64,000 nucleotides of DNA from Bacteroidales bacterium (lineage in GTDB: Bacteria; Bacteroidota; Bacteroidia; Bacteroidales; Muribaculaceae), in NCBI GenBank assembly GCA_004555955.1, contig SFJG01000001.1, positions 1 to 64,000 of the forward strand, in the 5' to 3' direction. This document shows positions 45,447 through 53,743 of this stretch, in pieces; positions within the stretch are counted from its first letter, which is position 1, and every line of letters begins with the position of its first letter. The position numbers and the translations under genes are program-made. Under the pieces are notes generated by a model that saw only the letters and a list, made by a program, of their open reading frames with translations, was not told where the DNA came from and did no database searches.

Positions 45447-47960
45447 TTATTTTGCCGGGATTTTGAGCGTTTGTCCTACTCGGATGTTGTCGCCTTTTAT
45501 GCCGTTAGCGCGGCGAATTGCGGCAGCCGTTGTTCCGTACTTTTCAGCAATAACTCCGAGCGATTCGCCGGAACGCACTTTGTGGGACTTAGCCTTAGCC
45601 GACTTCGAGCTGCCTGCCTTCGACGACGATTTCGACTTGCCGCCGATGGTGAGCTTTTGTCCGGCTTGGATGTTGTTGCCTTTTATGCCGTTCCAGTCGC
45701 GGAGTTGGTCGACGGTCACGCCGAATCGTTCGGCAATAGCGCCGAGGCTGTCGCCTTTCTTAACCGTGTAGGTCGAGGATTTGGCTTCCGGCTTTTCGCT
45801 GCGTTCTTCCGACGCTTTTCCGGTCACTTTGAGTTTTTGTCCAACTTGGATATTATTGTTCTTCAAGCCGTTAAGTTCGCGAATCTCTTGCAGAGTCATG
45901 CCGTGGCGTTCGGCAATAGCACCCAGACCGTCGCCTTTCTTTACGGTGTAGGTCGAAGTTTTGACTTCCGGCTTTTCGTTGCGTTCTTCCGACGCTTTTC
46001 CGGTCACTTTGAGTTTCTGTCCGACTTGGATATTGTTGTCCTTCAAGCCGTTAAGTTCGCGAATCTCTTGCAGAGTCATGCCGTGGCGTTCGGCAATAGC
46101 GCCGAGACCGTCGCCTTTCTTCACGGTGTAGGTCGAAGTTTTGACTTCCGGCTTCGACACTCTGCGCGAAGCCGAAGCATCGACGGCGATGCGCACACCG
46201 GCGTTAATGTTATCAGCTTCGATACCGTTCCATTCGCGGAGTTGAGCAACTGTCACGCCGAAACGTTCGGCAATCGACGAGAGCGAGTCGCCGCGCTTAA
46301 CGGTGTAGTATTTCTGCTTTTCGTTGGAGGTCGTCGTTGTGGTCGTGGTTGTAGACTTGCTCTGCTTTGCCGAATTCGACACCTTAAGCGTTGTACCGAC
46401 TTTAGCGGTGTTGCTACGCAAGCCGTTCCAGCGCTTGAGTTGGCTGACAGAGATGCCATAGCGACGAGCAATGCTTCCAAGGGTTTCGCCGCGACGCACT
46501 TTGTGATATTTCACAGCGACGGTTTTCTCCGGCTTCGGCTCAAAAACTTCAGTCTCATCGGTAGTCGATTCGTCGACTTCCGTCGAAGAGTTGTCGGGTT
46601 GAGCGGTCGTTGTTGAAGAATCCGGCTCCGGCGTGGTCGGTGCTGTCGGCGTTGTCGGCTTGTTGCGGTCGTTGTTTTCGACAGGCACTTTGACGCGCTG
46701 TGTCACATAGATTTTGAGCACCTGATTCTTCTTGAGTTTATTAGAACGCAAACCGTTCCATTTCTTAATCTGCGAAGTTGTCACGCCATATTTGCGAGCC
46801 ACTTGCGAGATAGTCTCACGGCTGCGCACTCTGTGCGACTTAGTAACGCGTTTTTCGACAGTTGTATATCCATCCGACGCATCTGAGATGTTGACCTCGC
46901 TGCGATGGCGATAAACATCAGCCTTATGATTTTTTATGCTGTCTTCGCTGGAGATGTAAGCGTAACACTGTTTAGACGGCAAAGTGAGGGCATAAGGGCG
47001 GGTATTGCCGGGGATTATGTTTTTGCGATATTGCGGGTTAAGAATTTTCAGTTCTTCAATAGGAATGCCGAGCACTTCGGAGATTTGTTCGAAATAGATG
47101 TCTTGCTTGACCATCACGGTATCGGTCACGACGGGTCGTTTCGAGAGCGCCTTACCGATGTTGTGGTCCTCATAGTAGTTCATCACGTAGTTTGCAGCGA
47201 TGAAAGCGGGGACGTATCCACGAGTTTCCGACGGCAAGTAATAGTATATATCCCAGAAGTCTTTTTTACCGCCACCGGCACGGCGCAGCGCTCTGTTGAC
47301 CGAACCGGGACCGCAGTTGTAAGAAGCAATAGCGAGCGACCAGTCGCCGTAGGCTTTATAAAGTTGCTTGAGATATCGTGCGGCAGCCTCAGAAGAGCGA
47401 ATCGGGTCGCGACGCTCGTCGACGAGCGAATTGACCGTCAACCCCATATCTTTAGCCGTACCAATCATAAATTGCCAAAGCCCGGCAGCACCGGCAGGCG
47501 ATACGGCGTCGGGATTGAGCGCACTTTCGATAACGGGAAGATATTTAAGTTCGAGCGGCATACCCTCTTTCTCGAGAGCTTGCTCGAAGAAGGGCATATA
47601 GTATATGCTCAAGCCGAGCATTTGCTCGACGAGCCCGCGGCGCTTTCCCGTGTACATATTGATGTAAGAGCGCACGACGTCGTTGTAGGGCATCTCGATG
47701 ATTGTCGGGAGCGCTTGCAGTCGCTCTATATAGTCTTCCTTAGATGTAGGAACGTCGTTTTTGAGTTGAACATCGGTGTCGAGCACGGCGAAGTTTTTCA
47801 GATACCAGTTGTTGCGAAGCGCCTCCGTATCGGTTTCGAAACTATAAGGGTAGACGATAGCATCGTCGGTGATACTTTCTTTGATAGAAAGCACCGTAGG
47901 GGCAGCAACAGCGGAAACCGCCGAGCCGGCAAGGATGAGGATTGCCAATAATTTTTTCAT
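45447..47960 (-). CDS. mltD: LysM-rich lytic transglycosylase (MltD-like)
   Basis: An 837-residue periplasmic or outer-membrane enzyme that cleaves peptidoglycan glycan strands, forming 1,6-anhydromuramyl ends. A signal peptide (ending GSAVSAVAA) is followed by an SLT domain (about 115-270) with catalytic E145 in YLPVIESALNP, then SPAGAAGLWQFM and ASYNCGPGSVNRAL. A linker and seven LysM peptidoglycan-binding modules fill about 370-837, with a Thr/Pro/Ser-rich spacer near 430-475. Two adjacent LysM units come from a nearly identical 180-bp tandem duplication. It is the last gene of parA-parB-DUF5683-mltD. Confidence 0.9.
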   Translation of the reverse strand: MKKLLAILILAGSAVSAVAAPTVLSIKESITDDAIVYPYSFETDTEALRNNWYLKNFAVLDTDVQLKNDVPTSKEDYIERLQALPTIIEMPYNDVVRSYINMYTGKRRGLVEQMLGLSIYYMPFFEQALEKEGMPLELKYLPVIESALNPDAVSPAGAAGLWQFMIGTAKDMGLTVNSLVDERRDPIRSSEAAARYLKQLYKAYGDWSLAIASYNCGPGSVNRALRRAGGGKKDFWDIYYYLPSETRGYVPAFIAANYVMNYYEDHNIGKALSKRPVVTDTVMVKQDIYFEQISEVLGIPIEELKILNPQYRKNIIPGNTRPYALTLPSKQCYAYISSEDSIKNHKADVYRHRSEVNISDASDGYTTVEKRVTKSHRVRSRETISQVARKYGVTTSQIKKWNGLRSNKLKKNQVLKIYVTQRVKVPVENNDRNKPTTPTAPTTPEPDSSTTTAQPDNSSTEVDESTTDETEVFEPKPEKTVAVKYHKVRRGETLGSIARRYGISVSQLKRWNGLRSNTAKVGTTLKVSNSAKQSKSTTTTTTTTSNEKQKYYTVKRGDSLSSIAERFGVTVAQLREWNGIEADNINAGVRIAVDASASRRVSKPEVKTSTYTVKKGDGLGAIAERHGMTLQEIRELNGLKDNNIQVGQKLKVTGKASEERNEKPEVKTSTYTVKKGDGLGAIAERHGMTLQEIRELNGLKNNNIQVGQKLKVTGKASEERSEKPEAKSSTYTVKKGDSLGAIAERFGVTVDQLRDWNGIKGNNIQAGQKLTIGGKSKSSSKAGSSKSAKAKSHKVRSGESLGVIAEKYGTTAAAIRRANGIKGDNIRVGQTLKIPAK
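45787..46146. repeat. 180-bp tandem duplication of a LysM unit
   Basis: 45787-45966 and 45967-46146 are nearly identical, differing at a few bases, and each encodes one 60-residue LysM-plus-linker unit (core TYTVKKGDGLGAIAERHGMT). The flanking LysM units are clearly more diverged, so this copy is recent. Confidence 0.85.
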
Positions 47961-47978
47961 TTCTCTTTTCTCTCAGTG

Positions 47979-48803
47979 TTAAAAAGTTAACGCACACCGG
48001 ATGCCCGGCGACGTATCGGCAACGCGGTCAGTGCCGAGCACTGTCGGCGCCACCTGAAGCGACAAATCGGGAGATATGTCGAAATGCGATAAAGTAGCGT
48101 CGACATATGCATCGACGATATTTATCAAATAAAGACCGACCATACCGATGATACAGAGGTCACGGTTACGGCGGTAAAAATTCTTTTTCGACTTCAACGA
48201 CTTTTTCAACCAGGCTTCATCGATTTCGCTCTCCTTGGTGTTTGGAGGGAAGAAATCCATGTAGCTCTTGGTCGTCGGGTCGCTGTCCATTATGTCGCGG
48301 TAGGCTTTAGTGTAGTCGGTAAGCATACGATTGTTCCACGAAGTGGCGTACGACAAGCCGACAAAACCGCCTACAACAATCGGCAATTTCCAATATCGCC
48401 GGTTGTATATTTGTCCCAATCCCGGGCAAAGCGCCGAGAGCCAAACGGCACGCGTCGGATTGAGGTTGAAATTACGCCGACGAGAAAACTCTTTGGGGAT
48501 GCTGTCGAGTTGTAAGGAATCCGCCGCCAGCGAGGCGTTCATCACAGATTGTTGGATGCTGTCCATAGCGAGAGCCGACGTGTCGGCAAGCTCCGGCGTA
48601 ATTCGCAGACGACCGGCACGGTCGATGCTGTCGCCGGCAACAAAGAGCGTCGTTTTGCCCGCTTTGGGCTCAACTTTTCGGCTCGAACGCTCCGGAATTG
48701 TGATGTTGCTGATTTCCCCGTCGGGATTTGTTTCATCAGCAAATATACAAAATGGAAGCGAAACGACCAAAAGCAGGAGCATGGCTACCCGCTTTTTTAT
48801 CAT
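47979..48803 (-). CDS. DUF5683 exported protein
   Basis: A 274-residue protein with a signal peptide (MIKKRVAMLLLLVVSLPFCI, then FA). It has the DUF5683 region PTRAVWLSALCPGLGQIYNR, then RYWKLPIVVGGFVGLSYATS, and a further hydrophobic helix near 217-235 (LCIIGMVGLYLINIVDAYVD). It is probably a small envelope membrane protein; the function is not known. An in-frame ATG at 48842 adds 13 residues, but the shorter form makes a better signal peptide. It lies between parB and the transglycosylase gene, a conserved-looking arrangement. Confidence 0.75.
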   Translation of the reverse strand: MIKKRVAMLLLLVVSLPFCIFADETNPDGEISNITIPERSSRKVEPKAGKTTLFVAGDSIDRAGRLRITPELADTSALAMDSIQQSVMNASLAADSLQLDSIPKEFSRRRNFNLNPTRAVWLSALCPGLGQIYNRRYWKLPIVVGGFVGLSYATSWNNRMLTDYTKAYRDIMDSDPTTKSYMDFFPPNTKESEIDEAWLKKSLKSKKNFYRRNRDLCIIGMVGLYLINIVDAYVDATLSHFDISPDLSLQVAPTVLGTDRVADTSPGIRCALTF

Positions 48804-48920
48804 TTCTTTTCCTATAAGTTTTATTTTTGCCAAAATTTTCAAATTTGTTAAACATTTTGCAACACATCGACGTTCACGGCAACGGCGAGAACCCGCCTTG
48901 CCGTGAGTGCGCCTCGTCTG

Positions 48921-49808
48921 CTAATTGTCGAGGTTTCCTTTTAGTCGGTCAAAGATAGTAATTAATTTCTCAAGTTCCTCCTCATTTTTGAAAGGAAATG
49001 AAATTTTTCCCTTTCCTTGGCTGTTGCAAGAGAAGAGCACGGGAGTGTGGAACGACTGCGAGAGGTGCCGTTTGAGCGACTCAAATTCTTTGGAAGTGCT
49101 CGACGAAGAGCGGCTCGGAGCGTCGCCGTCGGCAGCATTATACTGCTTGGCGAGTTCCTCTACTTGGCGCACGGAGAGTCCGCGGCGGAGAATTTCGTTG
49201 TAGAGTTTGAGTTGCATCTTCGGGTCGTCGACGGCGAGCAGAGCGCGAGCGTGCCCCATGTCGACGCGCTTGTCGCGGAGTCCGAGTTGCACCTCGGCGG
49301 GCAGTTTGATGAGCCGCAAGAAGTTGGCGATTGTAGCGCGTTTCTTGCCGATACGTGCACTCAGTTGCTCTTGCGTGAGATGGTATTGCTCGATGAGTTT
49401 TTTGAATGTCAGAGCAATCTCGATGGCGTTAAGGTCTTCGCGCTGGATGTTTTCGATGAGCGCCATTTCGGTGAGTTCGCTCTCGTTAGCTTCGCGAATG
49501 TAGGCGGGCACGGTCGAGAGTCCTGCCAAGCGGGCGGCGCGATAGCGGCGTTCGCCGGAGATAATCTGATAGCGACCGTCGGCGGTTTCGCGGAGTGTTA
49601 GCGGCTGAATGATGCCCAATTCGCGAATAGAGGTAGCCAGTTCGTTGAGCGACTCTTCGTCGAAGGTCGTACGCGGCTGCTCCGGATTGGGAGAAATGCA
49701 GTCGAGGTCGATTTCGTTGATAGCCGACGAGCCGCCGGTCTGTATGTCGTCCATAGAGATAAGCGAGTCAAGCCCGCGTCCCAAGGCATTGCGTTTTGGT
49801 GTTGACAT
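48921..49808 (-). CDS. parB: Chromosome partitioning protein ParB
   Basis: ParB binds parS sites and spreads along DNA as a CTP-dependent clamp, loading SMC and working with ParA in origin segregation. The 295-residue protein has the N-terminal basic GRGLDSLISM, the CTPase motifs GERRYRAARLAGL and ENIQREDLNAIE, and a helix-turn-helix LTQEQLSARIGKKRATIANF. The C-terminal dimer region is near 250-295. I chose the ATG at 49808, giving MSTPKRNALGRGL, over 49841. It follows parA by 16 bases. Confidence 0.94.
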   Translation of the reverse strand: MSTPKRNALGRGLDSLISMDDIQTGGSSAINEIDLDCISPNPEQPRTTFDEESLNELATSIRELGIIQPLTLRETADGRYQIISGERRYRAARLAGLSTVPAYIREANESELTEMALIENIQREDLNAIEIALTFKKLIEQYHLTQEQLSARIGKKRATIANFLRLIKLPAEVQLGLRDKRVDMGHARALLAVDDPKMQLKLYNEILRRGLSVRQVEELAKQYNAADGDAPSRSSSSTSKEFESLKRHLSQSFHTPVLFSCNSQGKGKISFPFKNEEELEKLITIFDRLKGNLDN

Positions 49809-49824
49809 TGTCGGTAAGGTGTGT

Positions 49825-50589
49825 TTATTTGTTGTGTTCAAGAAGTTCTTTAGCGAGTTGAAGGTGGCTCGTAGCGCCCTTGCTGTCGGGGTCGTAGAGA
49901 ATAGCGGGCAGCCCGTGGCTTGGGGCTTCGCTGAGGCGGATGTTGCGCGGGATGACCGTGTTGAACACCATATCGCCGAAGTGACCTTTCAACTCTTCGT
50001 AGATTTGGTTAGCCAAGCGCAGACGAGCGTCGTACATCGTCAGCAGGAAGCCTTCGATTTCGAGCGCACGATTGAGTTTCGACTTGATTATACGGATGGT
50101 GTTGAGGAGTTTGCTGATGCCTTCGAGAGCAAAATATTCGGCTTGAACGGGAATAATCACCGAATCGGCGGCGGTAAGGGCGTTGACGGTGATAAGCCCT
50201 AACGAGGGCGAGCAGTCGATAATTGTGTAGTCGTAGTTGGCTTTGAAGTCTTCGAGCAGAGCGCGCAGCACGCGTTCGCGGTTGGGCTTGTTGATGAGTT
50301 CGAGTTCGGCGCCGACGAGGTCGATACGCGAGCCGATAAGGTCGAGCCCTTCGACACAAGTCTTGTTTTCGGCGCCGCGTAGGGGATAACCGTCGACGAG
50401 ACATTCATAAATCGACGACGTCATCTTTTTAGGGTCAACGCCGAGTCCCGACGTTGCGTTGGCTTGCGGGTCGGCATCGATGATGAGCACGCGCTTGCCC
50501 AGCGACGCCAGCGACGCTGCCAAGTTGATTGAGGTTGTGGTCTTGCCCACGCCTCCTTTTTGATTTGCAATAGCGATTGTCTTACTCAT
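49825..50589 (-). CDS. parA: Chromosome partitioning ATPase ParA
   Basis: A Walker-type ATPase of the ParA/Soj group, 254 residues, that moves ParB-bound origins over the nucleoid. It has the deviant Walker A KGGVGKTTTSINLAASLA (about 11-28), DADPQANATSGLG and DCSPSLGLITVNAL. The short N-terminus lacks the regulatory domain of plasmid ParA, fitting the chromosomal type. First gene of the cluster. The 339-base region upstream, shared with lrp, holds DnaA-box-like and split parS-like sequences. Confidence 0.95.
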   Translation of the reverse strand: MSKTIAIANQKGGVGKTTTSINLAASLASLGKRVLIIDADPQANATSGLGVDPKKMTSSIYECLVDGYPLRGAENKTCVEGLDLIGSRIDLVGAELELINKPNRERVLRALLEDFKANYDYTIIDCSPSLGLITVNALTAADSVIIPVQAEYFALEGISKLLNTIRIIKSKLNRALEIEGFLLTMYDARLRLANQIYEELKGHFGDMVFNTVIPRNIRLSEAPSHGLPAILYDPDSKGATSHLQLAKELLEHNK

Positions 50590-50928
50590 AAGTGCAAAAT
50601 TTCTGACGCAAAGGAATTACAAATTTCTCCAACTGCAAAGCCAAAATTGTGAAAAACGCCAAAATTGTTGATAACTTGGGGATTTTGTTAATAACTGAAT
50701 GTTCCACGGATAACCTGCGCTGGCTTAAGCGATTGACAGAGCGTGAAACGTCGCCACCTCTGCTACGACGCCGCCACACGCACAAAAAGCCTTCGAAATT
50801 GAAAAATGCAAGCAAAATGCACGTATTTTATCATTTTTCCACGCAAATATATATGTTGTTGAACATATTCTCTTGTTTTTCTAAAAAAAAGATATATCTT
50901 TGCCGAGAATCAAAAAAAACCACATAAA
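50590..50928. other. Intergenic region between parA and lrp with DnaA-box-like and parS-like pieces
   Basis: This 339-base gap has no gene. TGTTGATAA (50666-50674) is one mismatch from the reverse complement of TTATCCACA, and TGTTAATAA (50686-50694) is a weaker match. TGTTCCACG (50700-50708) and CGTGAAAC (50742-50749) are the two halves of a parS-like site, separated by 33 bases. AT-rich DNA follows, with the lrp promoter at its right end. Confidence 0.35.
50873..50902 (+). promoter_or_regulatory. Promoter of lrp
   Basis: TTG (50873-50875), a 19-base spacer, then TATCTTTG (50895-50902), 26 bases before the ATG. This is a very good consensus match. Confidence 0.7.
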
Positions 50929-51399
50929 ATGGAAAAGATTGACAATCTTGACAGAAAAATACTTGAAATCGTAATGAAAAACGCGCGCATCCCGTCGAAG
51001 GATGTTGCGGTTGTATGCGGCGTATCGCGTGCGGCAATCCACCAGAGAATCCAACGCATGATTGACACGAAAATCATCACCGGCTCCGGCTATCACGTCA
51101 ATCCGAAAGTGCTCGGCTATGCCACTTGCACCTACATCGGCGTAAAGCTCGAAAAAGGCTCGATGTATAAAGACGTTGTTCCCGAACTGGAAAAGATTCC
51201 GGAAGTTGTGGAATGTCACTTTACCACCGGTCCCTACACGATGTTGATAAAGCTATATGCACGCGACAATCAGCACCTTATGGAATTGCTCAACGACCGT
51301 ATCCAGATGATACACGGCGTGGTCGAAACCGAGACGCTCATCTCGTTGGAGCAAAGTATGAATCGCGAAATTCCGATACAATATCCCGTCGACCGCTAA
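50929..51399 (+). CDS. Lrp/AsnC-family transcriptional regulator
   Basis: A 156-residue DNA-binding regulator. The N-terminal helix-turn-helix (about 5-55) includes LDRKILEIVMKNARIPSKDV and VSRAAIHQRIQRMIDTKIIT. The C-terminal RAM/AsnC ligand-binding domain (about 65-145) contains CTYIGVKLEKGSMYKDV and PYTMLIKLYARD. Members sense amino acids and form octamers. Targets cannot be told; the nearby divergent gene is parA. It has its own promoter and terminator. Confidence 0.9.
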   Translation: MEKIDNLDRKILEIVMKNARIPSKDVAVVCGVSRAAIHQRIQRMIDTKIITGSGYHVNPKVLGYATCTYIGVKLEKGSMYKDVVPELEKIPEVVECHFTTGPYTMLIKLYARDNQHLMELLNDRIQMIHGVVETETLISLEQSMNREIPIQYPVDR

Positions 51400-51418
51400 T
51401 TAGCGACATGACAATATA

Positions 51419-51450
51419 AGAAACCCCGGTGCCGGCGCATCGGGGTTTCT
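51419..51450. terminator. Terminator between lrp and upp
   Basis: AGAAACCCCG (51419-51428) and CGGGGTTTCT (51441-51450) form a 10-bp stem. It lies between convergent genes and can serve both. Confidence 0.75.
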
Positions 51451-51456
51451 TGTCGT

Positions 51457-51470
51457 TAGAGCGCGCTCTA
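51457..51470. repeat. Dispersed palindrome copy (f)
   Basis: TAGAGCGCGCTCTA is a perfect 14-base palindrome. Its right end supplies the upp stop codon (TAG on the minus strand, 51468-51470). Confidence 0.7.
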
Positions 51471-52118
51471 TTCTTTTTCGCCGTAGCAGAGGTCGCCGGC
51501 ATCGCCGAGACCGGGCACGATGTATTTATGGTCGTTGATTTCGTCGTCGATGGCGCCCACCCAGAGCGTGATGTCGCCGGTCAACTTTTTCTCGAGAAAT
51601 TCGATAGCCTGACGCGATGCGATGACCGACACGAGATGGACTTTAGCAGGTTTACCCTTGGTGCGGAGCGCCTCGTAGGCGAGTTCCATCGACGAGCCTG
51701 TGGCGAGCATCGGGTCGCATATAATCAGCGTTTTACCATCGATGCGCGGCGACGCCATATACTCGATATGGATGAGAAATTTTGTCTCGTCGATATATTT
51801 TCGATAAGCCGAGACGAAAGCGTTTTCGGCGTGGTCGAACATGTCGTTCATGCCTTGATGGAGCGGCAGTCCGGCGCGAAGAATCGTAGCGAGAACGACC
51901 GGCTCGCTGACGGTGTGGCTTGTGGCTGTGCCCAGACAAGTGGTGGTCGGTTGCTCGTTGTAGCTAATGTTTTTTGAGATTTCGTAGGCAATGATTTGCC
52001 CGATACGACGTATGTTGTGGCGGAAGCGCAACATATCTTTTTGGATGTCGACGTCGCGAAGTTCCATCATATACTGATTGACAAGCGAACGACTTTCAGC
52101 GAAATTAACAACTTTCAT
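51468..52118 (-). CDS. upp: Uracil phosphoribosyltransferase
   Basis: Upp makes UMP from uracil and PRPP in pyrimidine salvage. The 216-residue protein has the PRPP-binding loop LIICDPMLATGSSMELAYEA, an ATILRAGLPLHQGM region and a C-terminal uracil site, YIVPGLGDAGDLCYG. The frame stays open far upstream inside ribF; the family start is MKVVNFAESRSLVNQYMMEL at 52118, where ATG overlaps the ribF stop (ATGA). The stop lies in a dispersed palindrome. Confidence 0.95.
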   Translation of the reverse strand: MKVVNFAESRSLVNQYMMELRDVDIQKDMLRFRHNIRRIGQIIAYEISKNISYNEQPTTTCLGTATSHTVSEPVVLATILRAGLPLHQGMNDMFDHAENAFVSAYRKYIDETKFLIHIEYMASPRIDGKTLIICDPMLATGSSMELAYEALRTKGKPAKVHLVSVIASRQAIEFLEKKLTGDITLWVGAIDDEINDHKYIVPGLGDAGDLCYGEKE

Positions 52119-53044
52119 AATATAGAATTTAGAATATTTTCGATAGCGATACGGTCGTCGGCGAGTTGGCTTCGGAGGCTGTCGAGCGACGGAAGACGAC
52201 GCTCGGCGCGCAGGCGTTGCACAAACTCGACGGTCAGCGTCGTGCCATAGATGTCGGCGGAGAAGTCGAAAATGTTGACTTCGATGGTTGTTTTGCCGGA
52301 ACAGTCGACAGTAGGACGAGTGCCTATGTTGAGCATTCCGCGATAACACTTGTCGCCGATGTGCACTATGACGGCATAAACGCCGACAGCAGGAATGAGT
52401 TGATTTGGCTCCAAGGGCAGAATGTTAGCCGTCGGGAAGCCGATTGTGCGTCCCAAGCGATTGCCTTCGACAACCGTACCTTCCAGGCTGTAGCGGCTGC
52501 CCAACAGGCGTTGTGCTTCGACGACGTTGCCCTCGGCAATAAGCCGACGGATTGCCGACGAACTGATGTGAGCACCCGAGCCGACAAATTCGGGAGCACG
52601 CACCACGTCGATGCCTATACGACGCCCGTAGGCGACATAGTCGTCGAAGGTGTCGCTGCGGTTGTGCCCGAAACGGTGGTCGTAGCCCACGATGAGCCGA
52701 CGCACGTTATACCGATTATATATCTGCTGAAGAAATTCGGCGGCGCTGAGCGATGCCAGCCGGCGGTCGAAGTCGAGCAAAATGGCATAGTCGATGCCCG
52801 TTTCGGCAAGGGCGCGGATGCGACGGTCGACCGACATAAGCAGCGGCACAGGACTGTCGGGGTGGAGCACCGTCTGCGGATGCCGCGTAAAGGTGATTAC
52901 GGCGCTTGCCCAACCGCACTCGGCGGCTTGACCGACAACGAGAGAAACGACCGAGCGATGTCCGAGATGGACGCCGTCGAACATCCCGATTGTGGCAACA
53001 ACCGGGCGCCGTATTGTCTCGCTGCCGCACACTGTTTCCATCAT
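52115..53044 (-). CDS. ribF: Bifunctional riboflavin kinase/FAD synthetase
   Basis: RibF phosphorylates riboflavin to FMN and adenylates FMN to FAD. The 309-residue protein has the N-terminal adenylyltransferase motifs VVATIGMFDGVHLGHRSVVS (about 15-34) and LIVGYDHRFG, with ISSSAIRRLIAEG. The C-terminal kinase motif is GRTIGFPTANI, followed by GVYAVIVHIGDKCYRGMLNI. Length is normal. Start and stop overlap the HAD gene and upp by 4 bases each, so HAD-ribF-upp is a translationally coupled operon. Confidence 0.95.
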   Translation of the reverse strand: MMETVCGSETIRRPVVATIGMFDGVHLGHRSVVSLVVGQAAECGWASAVITFTRHPQTVLHPDSPVPLLMSVDRRIRALAETGIDYAILLDFDRRLASLSAAEFLQQIYNRYNVRRLIVGYDHRFGHNRSDTFDDYVAYGRRIGIDVVRAPEFVGSGAHISSSAIRRLIAEGNVVEAQRLLGSRYSLEGTVVEGNRLGRTIGFPTANILPLEPNQLIPAVGVYAVIVHIGDKCYRGMLNIGTRPTVDCSGKTTIEVNIFDFSADIYGTTLTVEFVQRLRAERRLPSLDSLRSQLADDRIAIENILNSIL

Positions 53045-53652
53045 TCGACGATGTTGTAAAACTCAGTGCCCGGCTCGACGAGGTGCACGTTGAAGCCGAT
53101 TGCTCGGGCAGCATCTATATTCGTCTGCGAATCGTCGAAGAAGAGCGTCTCGTCGGCACGAATGTCGAATCGCTCAAGAACGCTCTCGAAAATCTTCGCC
53201 TCGGGCTTTGAACAGCCCTCGACGTAACTCAAACAGAGTCCGTCGAAGTAGTAATTCACGTCGTGACCGTCTTGGCGAAACTCAGCGTCGATTTTGCTGT
53301 TGAACATTATCGGGTTGGTGTTCGACAACATATAGATATTGTATTTGCCGTGCAGACGTTCGAGAGCACGCAATCGCTCCCGGGGGATTCCGATGAGGAA
53401 GCAGTTGAGTGCGTTGTCGATTTCGCTGTCGGTAATCGGTCGAGAAGCGCGGCTGCGCATAGCGTTGCGGAATTGGTCGGCGGTGATTGCGCCGTCTTCG
53501 AGTTGTGCAAACGGACCCTTTTGGGCGTAAAGACCCAGCATTTCGTCGGCGTCGGCAATGCCGATTGCCTCAAGGGCTGCCACACAATTCTCGCGGCGGA
53601 TGTTCATTATCACGCCGCCCAAGTCGAATAGTAGGTTTTTTATCTCGCTCAT
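53041..53652 (-). CDS. HAD-family hydrolase
   Basis: A 203-residue haloacid dehalogenase-like phosphatase, subfamily IA with a helical cap. Motif I is LLFDLGGVIMNI, with Leu-Gly in place of the usual DxD spacing, as in several family members. Motif II is YMLSNTNPIMF, motif III Lys is in EGCSKPEAKIFESVL, and motif IV is TLFFDDSQTNIDAARAIGF. The natural substrate is unknown; as the first gene before ribF it could act on a flavin nucleotide or pyrimidine-related phosphate, which is inference from context. Confidence 0.85.
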   Translation of the reverse strand: MSEIKNLLFDLGGVIMNIRRENCVAALEAIGIADADEMLGLYAQKGPFAQLEDGAITADQFRNAMRSRASRPITDSEIDNALNCFLIGIPRERLRALERLHGKYNIYMLSNTNPIMFNSKIDAEFRQDGHDVNYYFDGLCLSYVEGCSKPEAKIFESVLERFDIRADETLFFDDSQTNIDAARAIGFNVHLVEPGTEFYNIVE

Positions 53653-53674
53653 TCGATTCTGTTTAACGTCTTAG

Positions 53675-53705
53675 CAAAGGTACGAATAAAAACGAAAAAC
53701 GCCAA
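53675..53705 (-). promoter_or_regulatory. Promoter of the HAD-ribF-upp operon
   Basis: The minus strand has TTG (53703-53705), a 20-base spacer, then TACCTTTG (53675-53682), 22 bases before the ATG. Confidence 0.65.
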
Positions 53706-53743
53706 CCGAGAACGAGAATTGTCATCATTTGCCGTCGTGGCTC

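Noticed and set aside
50700..50749. A complete parS site
   Set aside because: The two half-sites are 33 bases apart, so it is not the contiguous 16-bp palindrome; kept only as a finding of low weight.
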